Made by a program: the position numbers and the translations under genes
Shown here: positions 9,135-18,195 of the stretch, one piece after another
How positions within the stretch are numbered: position 1 is the first letter of the stretch
Layout: every line of letters starts with the position of its first letter
Notes under the pieces: model-generated
What the model was told of the DNA's origin: nothing
The model's input: the letters and a program-made list of their open reading frames with translations, nothing else
The model's database searches: none
NCBI GenBank assembly: GCA_965249215.1
Contig: CBDFLN010000002.1
Span: forward strand, 1,966,531 to 2,030,530
DNA: 64,000 bases
Source of the DNA: G963667675 sp965249215
GTDB taxonomy: Bacteria > Chloroflexota > Dehalococcoidia > Lucifugimonadales > UBA3495
Reading direction: 5' to 3'

Positions 9135-9692
9135 TCACACCGGCAGCACCGGCTCCGTGCGTTCCTCGGGCAGATCGACCTCGAATGCGTTCAGGAAAAA
9201 CGCCGTCTGGGAGTACTGGCCCAGCAGGGCCGTCAACTCCACCAGGTGCTGCGGGCCAAACTGGTCCAGGGCCGCCTGAAAGGTCTCCGCGCCGACCTTG
9301 TGCGTATCAAAAAACTCCCGGCCGTAATTGATGATAGCCGTCTCGTCCGCCGCCATGGCCGGCAACGGCTGCTTGTCCCGTATCGCGTCCACCAGGGCAT
9401 CGCTCACTCCCTCGCTCCGGGCGTCAGGGGCGTGGGCGTTCCAGATGTATTGACAGTCCATGGCCCGGGCGGTGACCAGGATTGTCAGTTCCCGGATGCG
9501 CTTCGGAAAGGTGCTCTCGAACCTCAGGTAGCCGCTTACCCGGCCCCGCCGCCGGGCCAGCTCCGGGCTGTTTACGGTTATAGACGTCGGGCCTCCTGTT
9601 ATTGTGCCCCCGGTGGCTGCGGTCAGCTCATCGAATGCCTCCACAAATTCCGCCGGGACCATCTCTCGGGTGACTACCGGTAGTCTTGCCAT
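9135..9692 (-). CDS. Carboxymuconolactone decarboxylase (CMD) family protein
   Basis: The ATG at 9692 is preceded by GGAGGAG and gives 185 residues; further in-frame start codons upstream lack a ribosome site. The CMD core is residues 55-110, with RELTILVTARAMDCQYIWNAHA in place of the family pattern in which Glu, Cys/Tyr and His line the active site. One Cys of the AhpD CxxC pair is present and the second is absent, so peroxidase chemistry of AhpD type is unlikely. The family contains gamma-carboxymuconolactone decarboxylase and many uncharacterised members. Function beyond the family is not evident. Confidence 0.85.
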   Translation of the reverse strand: MARLPVVTREMVPAEFVEAFDELTAATGGTITGGPTSITVNSPELARRRGRVSGYLRFESTFPKRIRELTILVTARAMDCQYIWNAHAPDARSEGVSDALVDAIRDKQPLPAMAADETAIINYGREFFDTHKVGAETFQAALDQFGPQHLVELTALLGQYSQTAFFLNAFEVDLPEERTEPVLPV

Positions 9693-9816
9693 TGCTCTCC
9701 TCCAATATCGTATTTCGGCGCCCCAGCGCCGTTCTCCGCGCCCGCCGGTTCCGGAACCCATGCCCTCCTTGGGTTTTCCTTTGACCAGGGCCGGCGGAGT
9801 TGCAGATTATGGGCAG

Positions 9817-10113
9817 TTACACCATCTCGTAGAACTCGATGTAGCTGTCATCACAGACCTCGATAAGCCGGCCATACACGGCTTCGAGGCCTTGCGGCGA
9901 TTCGGCGTCCGGGTCATAGGGAGAATTAAGGGTTTCTTGAGTCCAGTCCATGTAGACCGTATTGGCCGGACCGGGCACGGTGTGACCGCTCCAATACACC
10001 CGCGTCGAAGACCTACCTACGTTCTCGAAAGCCTTCGCCACTTGATCGATTAGCTCGGCGGCCTCCCGCGTTTTCCAGGGTTTGATCACGAATCCTCGTC
10101 TGATCAGGTACAT
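9817..10113 (-). CDS. Small conserved-looking protein of unknown function
   Basis: A 98-residue protein with AAAGGAG at good distance before the ATG at 10113. The composition is that of a real soluble protein: it has a hydrophobic core pattern, a central VYWSGHTVPGPANTVYMDW stretch rich in aromatics, and an acidic C-terminus ending IEFYEMV. The size and strand pattern could suit a dimeric alpha/beta-barrel (NIPSNAP or monooxygenase-like) fold, but I do not recognise a family. It stands alone between a CMD gene and a divergent isomerase gene. Confidence 0.6.
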   Translation of the reverse strand: MYLIRRGFVIKPWKTREAAELIDQVAKAFENVGRSSTRVYWSGHTVPGPANTVYMDWTQETLNSPYDPDAESPQGLEAVYGRLIEVCDDSYIEFYEMV

Positions 10114-10277
10114 CTCCGGCTCCTTTCTCGAACGTATCCACCGTCATCCCCCTCTCCGCCACGCACATTGTACCCCAGCCATCGGACCCAGATACGCCCG
10201 CTCCATTGCTTTCTCCGGAATCAGCGTGGTACAAATGCCTACGCTTTAGCCAAAGTTTCACCAAGGACGGTTGTGTC

Positions 10278-11096
10278 ATGGGCTTGAGAGAGCGCATCGG
10301 CGGCGCCAGGGGCGGCATGAAGTTGGAAGATGCCCTGGAATGGGCCGGCGCCCACAATGTGCACTATCTGGACTTCGCCGTAGACCAGGGCCCCAACCAC
10401 CTATCGACGTGGACTGACCAGCGGGCAGCGGCGGTCAAGGAGGCCTGCGCCCGGCACGACCTCCACATTGGCATCCATACGTTGTCCGGGGTCAACGTTG
10501 CGGAATTTGCCCCCTACGCATCCGAGGGCGTGGACCAATATCTTACGGCCTGCGTTGACCTGGCAGTGGGCCTCGGCTGTGACTGGACAACGGTCCACGG
10601 CGGGTTCCACTTCAGCGACTCGCTGGAGGCCAGGAAGAAGGCCTCGTTGGACCGGATAAAGCGGCTAGTCCGGTACGCTGAGTCCAAAGGGGCCCAACTG
10701 GTTCTGGAAAACCTGAATTTCGAGCCTGACGATGCCGAGGTCCACTACCTGGCCCACAATCTGGATGAGGTCAGTTTCTACCTGGATGCAATCCCTCCCG
10801 GCAGCTTGGACCTGGCGTGGGCGGCCAACCATGAAAATCTTGTGCCCGAAGGCCTCCACGGATTTCTGGACGGGTTCCTGGAGCGTTTCGGCGTCGAGCG
10901 CATCCACCACGTCCTGCTGGCAGATAACCGCGGCTTGTTCGAGGAGCACCTCATTCCGGGCGAAGGAAACATCGATTTCAAGTCCATACTGCGAAAACTC
11001 GAGTCTGCAGGCTACCGGGGACACTACCTTTTGACCTTCGGCGGACTTGAAGACAAGCTCAGGGTCAGAGAGACCTTTGTTAACTACGTCCAATAA
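10278..11096 (+). CDS. Sugar phosphate isomerase/epimerase-type TIM barrel protein
   Basis: From the ATG at 10278, with AAGGA upstream, this gives 272 residues, normal for the xylose-isomerase-like TIM barrel (AP endonuclease 2 superfamily). Likely metal ligands are Glu in LVLENLNF, a His/Glu in WAANHEN, Asp in LLADNRG, and Glu in PGEGNIDF near the C-terminus. These enzymes isomerise or epimerise sugars and cyclitols. No sugar transporter or kinase is next to it, so the substrate is open. Confidence 0.8.
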   Translation: MGLRERIGGARGGMKLEDALEWAGAHNVHYLDFAVDQGPNHLSTWTDQRAAAVKEACARHDLHIGIHTLSGVNVAEFAPYASEGVDQYLTACVDLAVGLGCDWTTVHGGFHFSDSLEARKKASLDRIKRLVRYAESKGAQLVLENLNFEPDDAEVHYLAHNLDEVSFYLDAIPPGSLDLAWAANHENLVPEGLHGFLDGFLERFGVERIHHVLLADNRGLFEEHLIPGEGNIDFKSILRKLESAGYRGHYLLTFGGLEDKLRVRETFVNYVQ

Positions 11097-11150
11097 GCTG
11101 CCGCCCACTTAGTCCATCCCGCGTTAGCCGCGCTTTGCACAACTATCTGT

Positions 11151-11177
11151 AATTCCGAAGCGCAGCGAGGAATCTCA
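11151..11177. repeat. REP-C palindrome in a gene-free stretch
   Basis: ATTCCGAAGCGCAGCGAGGAAT forms a hairpin. It is related to the copy at 38692-38722. The region 11097-11538 holds this element, a REP-A copy at 11351, and nothing else that I can support. Confidence 0.6.
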
Positions 11178-11350
11178 AATCCCTGCACTCCAAGTCTCCC
11201 CATCAAATTCTTCCCTTTAGCTGCCCCTTTGCGAAGACGCCGCAACGTCAACAGTCGCCCTGCCATCCAGTTAGTCCATACCCGCGCTAGGAGACCATTG
11301 ACCAACCGTCGTTCCTTCGCACGAAGACCGTTACATGGGTTGGGCCTGGG

Positions 11351-11415
11351 CTGTCCGTTCGCCCTGAGCCTGCCCTGAGCCCGTCGAAGGGGGAAATCGA
11401 AGGGTGAACGGACAG
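11351..11415. repeat. REP-A dispersed repeat with perfect 10-bp terminal inverted repeats
   Basis: This 65-base element begins CTGTCCGTTC and ends GAACGGACAG, a perfect inverted repeat. Inside are CCTGAGC units and GTCGAAGG. It is the clearest complete copy of the family in the window and could form a long hairpin. Confidence 0.9.
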
Positions 11416-11538
11416 CCGGAGTTATGCAAAGGTCACCGCTAGCAGGCACCCCCACGCTTGCGGTACTGACCTGGCAGGTGGTACAAAGGCCTGAGACAGG
11501 CCGGTCTCGGCATTAAAGCAAATGTTTCGTCGTAGCGG

Positions 11539-12858
11539 ATGGCCCCGCCCATGCAATTGACCCGTTCCAAGATCTTCTATGGCTGGTTCGTGATTGCCGG
11601 CGCGGCGCTGGTGACCTTTGGGGTTTCGGGCGCGTTTTTTTCCTTTGGCGTGTTCCTGAAGCCCATGACCGAAGACTTCGGTTGGGGCAGGGCAACCCTG
11701 TCCCTGGCCTTCGGCATCACATTGATGATTTCAGGGCTCTTGAGACCCGCCGCAGGTTATCTGGCCGACCGGTACAGCCCCAAGATGGTTGTTATGGCCG
11801 GCGTGGCCATCATGGGGGCCATGTTTCTACTTATACCGCTGGTTCAGAACCAGGCCCAGCTCTATGCCGTCTTCGCCGTTTTGGCTATCGGGCTTACGCT
11901 GGGTGTCGGGCCCATCTTGACCAAGATTGTCAGCAGTTGGTTCTATGGCAATCGCGGCTCGGTCCTGGGCCTGGTCTACGGCGCCGGCTCGATAGGCGGC
12001 ATGGTCCTGGTGCCCGGGTCTTCCCTGTTCCTGGTCCTTGCCGACTGGAGAGTAGCGTACTGGTTCCTGGGCCTGATGCTGTTGGTCGTCATGGTGCCCA
12101 TCGGGCTGCTGTTGATCAAGAACCGGCCCCAGGACGTGGGTCTCGAGCCATTGGTTGAACCCGCCGAATCTGCGGAGCAAACGGAGTCCGCCTCCAACGA
12201 CCGGGAAACCCTCTTCGGAAGGGATGCTACGTTCCGTGAGGCCGTGGCCACCCCGTTCTTCGCTAAGCTCACCTTTGGGTACTTCGTTTGAGGGTACTCC
12301 ATGAGCTTCGTGCATGCTCACTTCATCACATACGCAACAGACCTGGGATATCACCCCTTGGTCGCCGCCGGTGTGTTCAGCCTCATCGGAGGCTCGGCCC
12401 TGCTCGGAGCCCTGTACTTGGGCCGCCTCTCCGACAGGCGCGGGCGCCGGGTATGGCTGGGCGTCTCCTACCATCTCCGGACCATGGGCTTCGTCGTGGT
12501 GCTCCTGTCCATGGGCGTGTCCTTCCTTGGGATTCCGCCCCTGGGCCTCGCTCCCCTCTTAATCGGGGTTCTGCTGGTGGGCTTCTCCTGGAACGCGGTA
12601 GTGTCGATTACCGCGGCCTACGCCTCGGACCGCTTCGGCATCTCCAAGCTGGGCGTAATCTACGGCACCATGTTTGCCGTGATGCCCCTGGGCTCCGGAC
12701 TGGGGGCCTACTTGGGGGGATTGCTCTACGACTTTCGCGGGACCTATGACTGGGCAATATGGTCCAATATCCTGCTCTTGCTCGTGTCCGCTCTCCTGGT
12801 CTTCTCCATCCGGGAACCGCGACGGCCTGCGAGACTGGCCGTTTCAGCAGCCGATTGA
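11539..12858 (+). pseudogene. MFS transporter interrupted by an in-frame TGA
   Basis: Two frames in the same register (11539-12291 and 12301-12858) together make one major facilitator superfamily transporter of about 439 residues. The first part holds transmembrane helices 1-6, the central loop and the start of helix 7; the second begins inside helix 7 and carries the rest. The break is a single TGA at 12289-12291 in LTFGYFV-TGA-GYSMSF, where related transporters often have Cys or another small residue. The family type resembles the monocarboxylate/oxalate-formate MFS group. A nonsense change from TGC or TGT is the simplest reading. An ATG at 12301 could restart translation but would give half a transporter. 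Confidence 0.8.
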
Positions 12859-12976
12859 TCGTGGGGCCGCTGTGGCGGCCGCTTCCACAGAGTATTCAGT
12901 TGCCATTACTCTTGAACTCCGTTTTCTTCCCCTCAGGGTCCCCGCCGGCTTTTGCCATGCCCAGGCCGCGTGGGGC

Positions 12977-13005
12977 TTGACACCCATGGGCCGAACGCCT
13001 AGATT
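12977..13005 (+). promoter_or_regulatory. Sigma70-type promoter before the molybdenum hydroxylase gene
   Basis: TTGACA at 12977-12982 and TAGATT at 13000-13005 are 17 bases apart, about 65 bases before the ATG at 13070. The spacer contains CCCATGGGCC, also found in the citrate synthase promoter spacer at 40888-40904. Confidence 0.6.
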
Positions 13006-13069
13006 GCCTTTGGTTGGCGATTTTCCCCAAGCCCCGGCAGGGGCGTAATTCCTGAGAGAGGTAAGGCCC

Positions 13070-15388
13070 ATGACTACCACAAGGCCGCGGCAGAGCGCAC
13101 ACCCTGGACCCTTTCGGGTGGTGGGCACCAGGCCCATCCGCCACGACGGACTGGAAAAAGTCACCGGCGCCGCCAAATACGGTGCGGACGTCCAGTTGGC
13201 GGGCATGCTGCACGGCAAGATTCTGCGCAGTCCACATGCCCACGCTCGCATCAAGTCCATAGACACCAGCAAAGCCGAGGCCCTTCCGGGCGTAGCCTCG
13301 GTGACCACTTCCCTGGACTTCCCGATAATCGACGCGCAACCCATCGACTTCGGTGCAACCTGGGGGAGCAACCGCCTCATGGCCGAACACGTGATGGCTC
13401 GCGACAAGGCGCTTTACAAGGGCCATGCCGTGGCCGCGGTGGCGGCATCCAGCCGCCACATAGCGGAACAAGCAGTCCGCCTGATCGAAGTGGACTACCA
13501 AGTCCTCCCTGTCGCTCTGACCCTGCACGATGCGGTCAAGGAGGATGCCCCCATACTTCACGACAGTCTCACCACCCTGTTTCGAATGGACCGAATCGGG
13601 CGTGGTGAAGACACCGGGGTCAAAGGCAACGTATCCGGGCACATTCAGCATAGGCTGGGAGACATTGAAAAGGGGTTCTCTGAAGCCGATGTAATCGTGG
13701 AGCGAGAGTTCGACACGGAGACAGTCCACCAGGGCTACATCGAGCCCCACGCATCCACTGCGGCCTGGTCGCACGACGGCCGGCTCACCATCTGGACCTG
13801 CACCCAGAGTTCCTTTGACATCCGCTCCGGGACCTCCGCTGTCTTGGATATTCCTGAATCAATGATCAGGGTGATACCAACGGAGATCGGCGGCGGGTTT
13901 GGAGCTAAGATCACTTGTTACCTGGACCCGGTGGCAGCAGTCCTGGCCAGGAAGAGCGGCAAGCCGGTCAAGATGGTAATGGACCGGAAAGAGGTGTTCG
14001 AAGGCACCGGGCCTACATCGGCTACCCACATGCGATGCAAGATGGGCGCCACAAAGGACGGAAAGATCACCGCCGCCGAACTTTCCCTGGCTTATGAATC
14101 GGGAGCCTATCCTGGGTCCTGGGCCAGCGGCGGCACGTCGACGGCCACCGGGCCCTACAACATTGAGAACCTGTCAGTCGACGGCTACGACATAGTCTGC
14201 AACAAGCAGCGGGTCCAAGCCTACCGGGCGCCGGGCCAGCCCCAAGGATGCTTCGCCGTAGAGCCGGTCATCGACGAACTGGCCGAAAAGCTGGGAATTG
14301 ATCCCATGGAATTCCGTTTGATGAACGTGGCCCAGGCGGGCGACCGGATGCCCACCGGGGTCCCCTTGGCGCCAATCGGCATCAAGGAAATGGAAGAGGC
14401 CATGAAAGCCCATCCCCACTACTGTGCCCCCTTGGCCCAGCCCAACCAGGGCCGGGGAGTCGCCGTGGGATTCCGCATGCAGGGCGGGATGAATTCCTCG
14501 GCCACAATCAACGTGAACAGCAACGGGACCGTCAACCTGAGCACCGGCTCTGTGGACATCGGGGGCACTCGAACCGCGGTGGCCATGCAGGCTGCCGAAG
14601 TGTTAGGGCTGGACGCCGAGGACGTTTTGCCAACCGTCGTGGACACTGACGCCATCGGGTATACCGACGCGACCGGGGGCAGCCGCATCGCCTTCGACAC
14701 CGGGCTGGCCGCCATTGCCGCCGCAGAGGACGTGAAACGCAAGATGTGCGCCCGGGCGGCTATGGTCTGGGAGGTGCAGGAAGAGGATGTGGAACTACTA
14801 GACGGCTCATTCGTTTGCACCAAGGACCCTGCAGACCGCATGACGTTCAAAGAGCTGGCGGGACGGCTTTTGCGCACCGGCGGCCCCGTCACTTGCTCGG
14901 CGGGCATCAGCAGCCCCGGTTCCGGACCGATAATCGCCGGGAACATCGTTGACGTGGAGGTAGACCCGGAAACCGGCAAAGTGGACATCTTGCGCTGCAC
15001 TGCTTTTATTGACGCCGGCAAGGCTGTGCATCCCAGCTACGTGGAAGGCCAGATGCAAGGAGGCGCAGTCCAAGGATTCGGTTGGGCTCTAAACGAGGAG
15101 TATTTCTACACCCCGGACGGCACGATGCTCAACTCCAGCTTCCTGGACTATCGTATGCCCACCAGCCTGGACATGCCCATGATTGACACCGTTATAACCG
15201 AAGTCCCCAACCCCCGCCATCCCTTCGGCCTCAGGGGCGTGGGAGAAGCCCCGCTCATTCCCCCGCTGGCAGCCCTGTCCAATGCAATCTACGACGCCGT
15301 CGGGGTGCGTATGACCAAGCTGCCCATGACCCCCGGCAGCATCCTTGAAGCCCTGGAAGCCCTGGAAGCGAAAAAGGCGCAACCTTAG
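13070..15388 (+). CDS. Xanthine dehydrogenase family molybdopterin-binding subunit
   Basis: A 772-residue large subunit of the molybdenum hydroxylase (xanthine oxidase/CO dehydrogenase CoxL) family, of normal length. GGGFGAK at residues 274-280 binds the molybdopterin cofactor. AYRAPGQPQ follows near residue 385, and the catalytic Glu is Glu726 in GVGEAP. The enzyme would hydroxylate a heterocycle or aldehyde. The signature does not contain the AYRCSFR active-site loop of aerobic CO dehydrogenase. The usual FAD and 2Fe-2S subunit genes are not adjacent: an MFS pseudogene lies upstream and an epimerase gene downstream. Partner subunits must be encoded elsewhere, or the gene is an orphan. Confidence 0.9.
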   Translation: MTTTRPRQSAHPGPFRVVGTRPIRHDGLEKVTGAAKYGADVQLAGMLHGKILRSPHAHARIKSIDTSKAEALPGVASVTTSLDFPIIDAQPIDFGATWGSNRLMAEHVMARDKALYKGHAVAAVAASSRHIAEQAVRLIEVDYQVLPVALTLHDAVKEDAPILHDSLTTLFRMDRIGRGEDTGVKGNVSGHIQHRLGDIEKGFSEADVIVEREFDTETVHQGYIEPHASTAAWSHDGRLTIWTCTQSSFDIRSGTSAVLDIPESMIRVIPTEIGGGFGAKITCYLDPVAAVLARKSGKPVKMVMDRKEVFEGTGPTSATHMRCKMGATKDGKITAAELSLAYESGAYPGSWASGGTSTATGPYNIENLSVDGYDIVCNKQRVQAYRAPGQPQGCFAVEPVIDELAEKLGIDPMEFRLMNVAQAGDRMPTGVPLAPIGIKEMEEAMKAHPHYCAPLAQPNQGRGVAVGFRMQGGMNSSATINVNSNGTVNLSTGSVDIGGTRTAVAMQAAEVLGLDAEDVLPTVVDTDAIGYTDATGGSRIAFDTGLAAIAAAEDVKRKMCARAAMVWEVQEEDVELLDGSFVCTKDPADRMTFKELAGRLLRTGGPVTCSAGISSPGSGPIIAGNIVDVEVDPETGKVDILRCTAFIDAGKAVHPSYVEGQMQGGAVQGFGWALNEEYFYTPDGTMLNSSFLDYRMPTSLDMPMIDTVITEVPNPRHPFGLRGVGEAPLIPPLAALSNAIYDAVGVRMTKLPMTPGSILEALEALEAKKAQP

Positions 15389-15566
15389 GTGCCGGAAGCC
15401 CCAGGGAAGACGGTCTTTGCCCCACCTACGTTTGACCCTGAATAACCACCCGACTCCTTGCCCAAATTCCGCATCATGGCTGAGGGTCGCCTCTACTATC
15501 GCAAGGCCCCAAGGGCACAGGATTAATGGGGGGCAACCATCAAATTAAAAGCGTTGGACCACTATC

Positions 15567-16544
15567 TTGACCATCCTGGTTACCGGCTGCGCCGGCTTCA
15601 TCGGTTCCAAAGTAGCCTCGCAGCTGCTGGATATGGGCCACACTGTGCTGGGCGTAGACAGTCTCGCCCAAGTACAACACAACCGGCTGCAGGAATGGCG
15701 GCTCGCCGCCCTCCACCAACACCCCAGTTTCACCTTCCGGCGGGTCGATATCTCTGACTTCAGCCAGTTGAAGTCCATATTCGGCGGAGACGGTCGTGAA
15801 GGTCGGGTTTCGAGCGTCATCAATCTCGGAGCTTTGGCCGGGGTCCGGGCAAGCGCGTCATCCCCTCGCGCATTCTATGAGACCAACGTCTTGGGAACAT
15901 TGAACCTGTTGGAGTTGTGCCGCGAGTTCGGCGTCGGCAAGTTCGTTCTGGCGTCAACATCAAGCGTTTACGGCGCCGGAATGGCGGGCCCCACCAAAGA
16001 AGACGCCCCTTCCAGCCGGCCTCTGTCGCCCTACGCAGCTTCCAAGGCCGCGGCCGAGTCCTTGCTGCATTCCTACCATCATCTTTATGACATCGACGCG
16101 GCAGTGCTGAGGTACTTTACCGTTTACGGTCCGGCGGGCCGTCCTGACATGAGCATCTTCAGGTTCATCCGCAGCGTATGCGAAGACCAACCGATCACGG
16201 TCTTCGGGGACGGGATGCAGCAACGTGACTTTACATACGTCGACGACGTCGCACGCGGTACGGTGGCAGCTTTGGGCATAACGGGATACGAGACCATCAA
16301 CCTGGGACACGGAACCCCGGTAACGTTGGCTGACGTGATCAAGTTGATAGAGAGGGCCGTCGGGAAACAAGCGAGAATCATATACCAGGACCGCCACCCG
16401 GCAGACCCCATGACCACCTGGGCCGACATCAACCGCGCCCAAAGTCTTCTGGGCTGGAATCCGACTGTGGGCATCGAAGAAGGGATCGGCCGCTCGGTCA
16501 AATGGTACCTGGAGAACCGGGACTGGGCCAAAGGACTAACCTGA
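15567..16544 (+). CDS. NAD-dependent nucleotide-sugar epimerase/dehydratase
   Basis: A 325-residue extended short-chain dehydrogenase. The TTG at 15567 is the only usable start after an upstream stop at 15546. The NAD loop is TGCAGFIG at residues 6-13, the catalytic Tyr156 and Lys160 lie in SPYAASK, and the Ser/Thr site is in ASTSSVYG. The TVYGPAGRPDM segment and overall pattern resemble UDP-glucuronate 4-epimerase and related enzymes of envelope polysaccharide synthesis. With the UDP-glucose dehydrogenase at 25076 and the glycosyltransferases nearby, a role in surface glycan precursors is plausible. The exact sugar is unknown. Confidence 0.85.
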   Translation: MTILVTGCAGFIGSKVASQLLDMGHTVLGVDSLAQVQHNRLQEWRLAALHQHPSFTFRRVDISDFSQLKSIFGGDGREGRVSSVINLGALAGVRASASSPRAFYETNVLGTLNLLELCREFGVGKFVLASTSSVYGAGMAGPTKEDAPSSRPLSPYAASKAAAESLLHSYHHLYDIDAAVLRYFTVYGPAGRPDMSIFRFIRSVCEDQPITVFGDGMQQRDFTYVDDVARGTVAALGITGYETINLGHGTPVTLADVIKLIERAVGKQARIIYQDRHPADPMTTWADINRAQSLLGWNPTVGIEEGIGRSVKWYLENRDWAKGLT

Positions 16545-16682
16545 GGCGGCCACTTTAGCGAATACCTCCCAGCGTCTATGTGGCCATCCTCGGCCCGCGG
16601 TGCATGGTCAAGGACATCGGGCGCCAGGCCGGTTAGAGTCAAGTATGGTTGGCTGGCCCGGCGGACCATCTTGACTCGGGGG

Positions 16683-18193
16683 TTAGCGCGAAGCCCGTGC
16701 CAGCTTCGCTTTCATCCCACGGACGCTCCGGGACAAGTGCTTGGGTTGAATCGCCCCGACCACTTTGGCTGGCAACCCCGATTGCCGCATCCCACGAGCG
16801 GCCTGGGTGATCTGCGGCCAGATTGTCGCGCCAGTTGCCAGGGCAGCCAGCGCCAGCCAGAAGTAGGTGAGCCACCAGGTCTCGGTTGACCACGACGTGT
16901 ACAGGGGAAAGAGTCCGGCCAGACCTTGGAAAGCTGGAAAGTCCATGTCGAATGGGTCGACAGCGATGGTGATCTCCCGCGCCCGGCCGGCGACCGCGAC
17001 GCCGTAGGTGTAGGCCAACGTCAAAAGCCCAAGTGCGGCAATGGAAATTCGACCCCAGCGAGGCGCCCTGGAGACCATGAGAACAATGGGCGCCACAAGA
17101 AGGGGCAGCACAGCAAGCAACGTGCGCCCGGGGAACCACCAACCCATCATAGTGATGGCAATGAAAGTAGCGATTAGCGCCTGCGCCAACAGCAGAGACA
17201 GGACCAAGCGGTGGTGGCTCCCAGCCGTTGCAAGCAGCGCGGCGCCGGGGACCGCCGCCAGCAGCAGCGGGGCCCATCGCCAATGCCGAAGCGTTGGTCC
17301 AGGAACAGGCCCCAAAGCCGGTAATAGCGATCGCCGAACTCGATATGCCCCGTTAGGATGTCTACAGTATTCCACTGCGCATAGACGACGTTCACACCGT
17401 ACGGAGTCAAGCTGCCGAACAAGTGCAGGTGAAACCAAATGAAGAACCCCGTAGAGGCGGCTCCCACCGCGACCAGAGCGATCCTGCCGAACCTGCCGGC
17501 CCTGAGCAGAAAATATCCCGAAACCAGCGCCGCCAGTGGAGCGTACTTTATCCCCAGCCAGCACATGACGGTCAACAAACCGGCTAAGACTAGAGCTTCG
17601 GAGACCCCCAGTGCCGTTTTCCTGGTAACTACCAGCAAAGCCAGCACCAGCGTCAACGCCGCTGGGAACTCAGGGTAAATCTCACTGGAGTAAATGAACG
17701 CAGTGGCCGTCAGTCCTACGGCCAAAGTGAGCATCCAGCTCATCAGCCGCCTGCCGGTAAGGCGGTCCGCCAGCACAAAGGCCAGAGCCATAGTTGCCGC
17801 CGCCATGAGCAGCAACTGTACCTGGGCTCCGGTGAGGCCGCCCAGCCCAAACCCGGGGATTAGCAAGGCAGGCAGCCCTGGGTTGTGAGGGCTGAGCAGT
17901 TGGCCGTCCGGCAGGGGCGCGGACTGCCGCCAGAGGCCGTCCGGGTGGTCGAAGAATGACTCGTAGGACCTTTCCTCATATTGGTTGCGAAGGTCGAAGT
18001 CGCCGTCATCCAACAGACTCTGGGTAGTCAGCAGGTAGAACGGCTCGTCCCCCGAAATCGACGCTCCCCGTGTCGCCCGGATGTCCACTGAAAATGCGTA
18101 GGCGGCCGAAAGGAGCAAGAAAAGAGCCACCGCGGCAAGCAGTAGCTCTTTGTCTTTGATTCGCAACGAAACCGATTGAAAAGCCAGGCTCAA
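16683..18193 (-). pseudogene. GT-C/GT39-like integral membrane glycosyltransferase with a frameshift
   Basis: Two overlapping frames form one polytopic membrane protein of about 500 residues. The N-terminal part (18193 to about 17280) has a first helix, then SGDEPFYLLTTQSLL, the acidic motif of GT-C mannosyl- or arabinosyltransferases (GT39/ArnT-like), and several more helices. Near 17275-17285 the frame is lost: FLDQRFGIG should continue as RWAPLLLAAVPG, which is found in the next frame. Adding one base after the codons for FGIG restores it. The C-terminal part continues to 16683 with further helices. It may be a real mutation or an assembly error. The TTG start lies 2 bases after the upstream lipoprotein gene, so it is in the same operon. 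Confidence 0.7.
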
Positions 18194-18195
18194 CG

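Noticed and set aside
12292..12320. Bacterial SECIS after the MFS TGA
   Set aside because: The only hairpin (TGAGC/GCTCA) has a 9-base loop without an early G and sits too close to the TGA for the known pattern.
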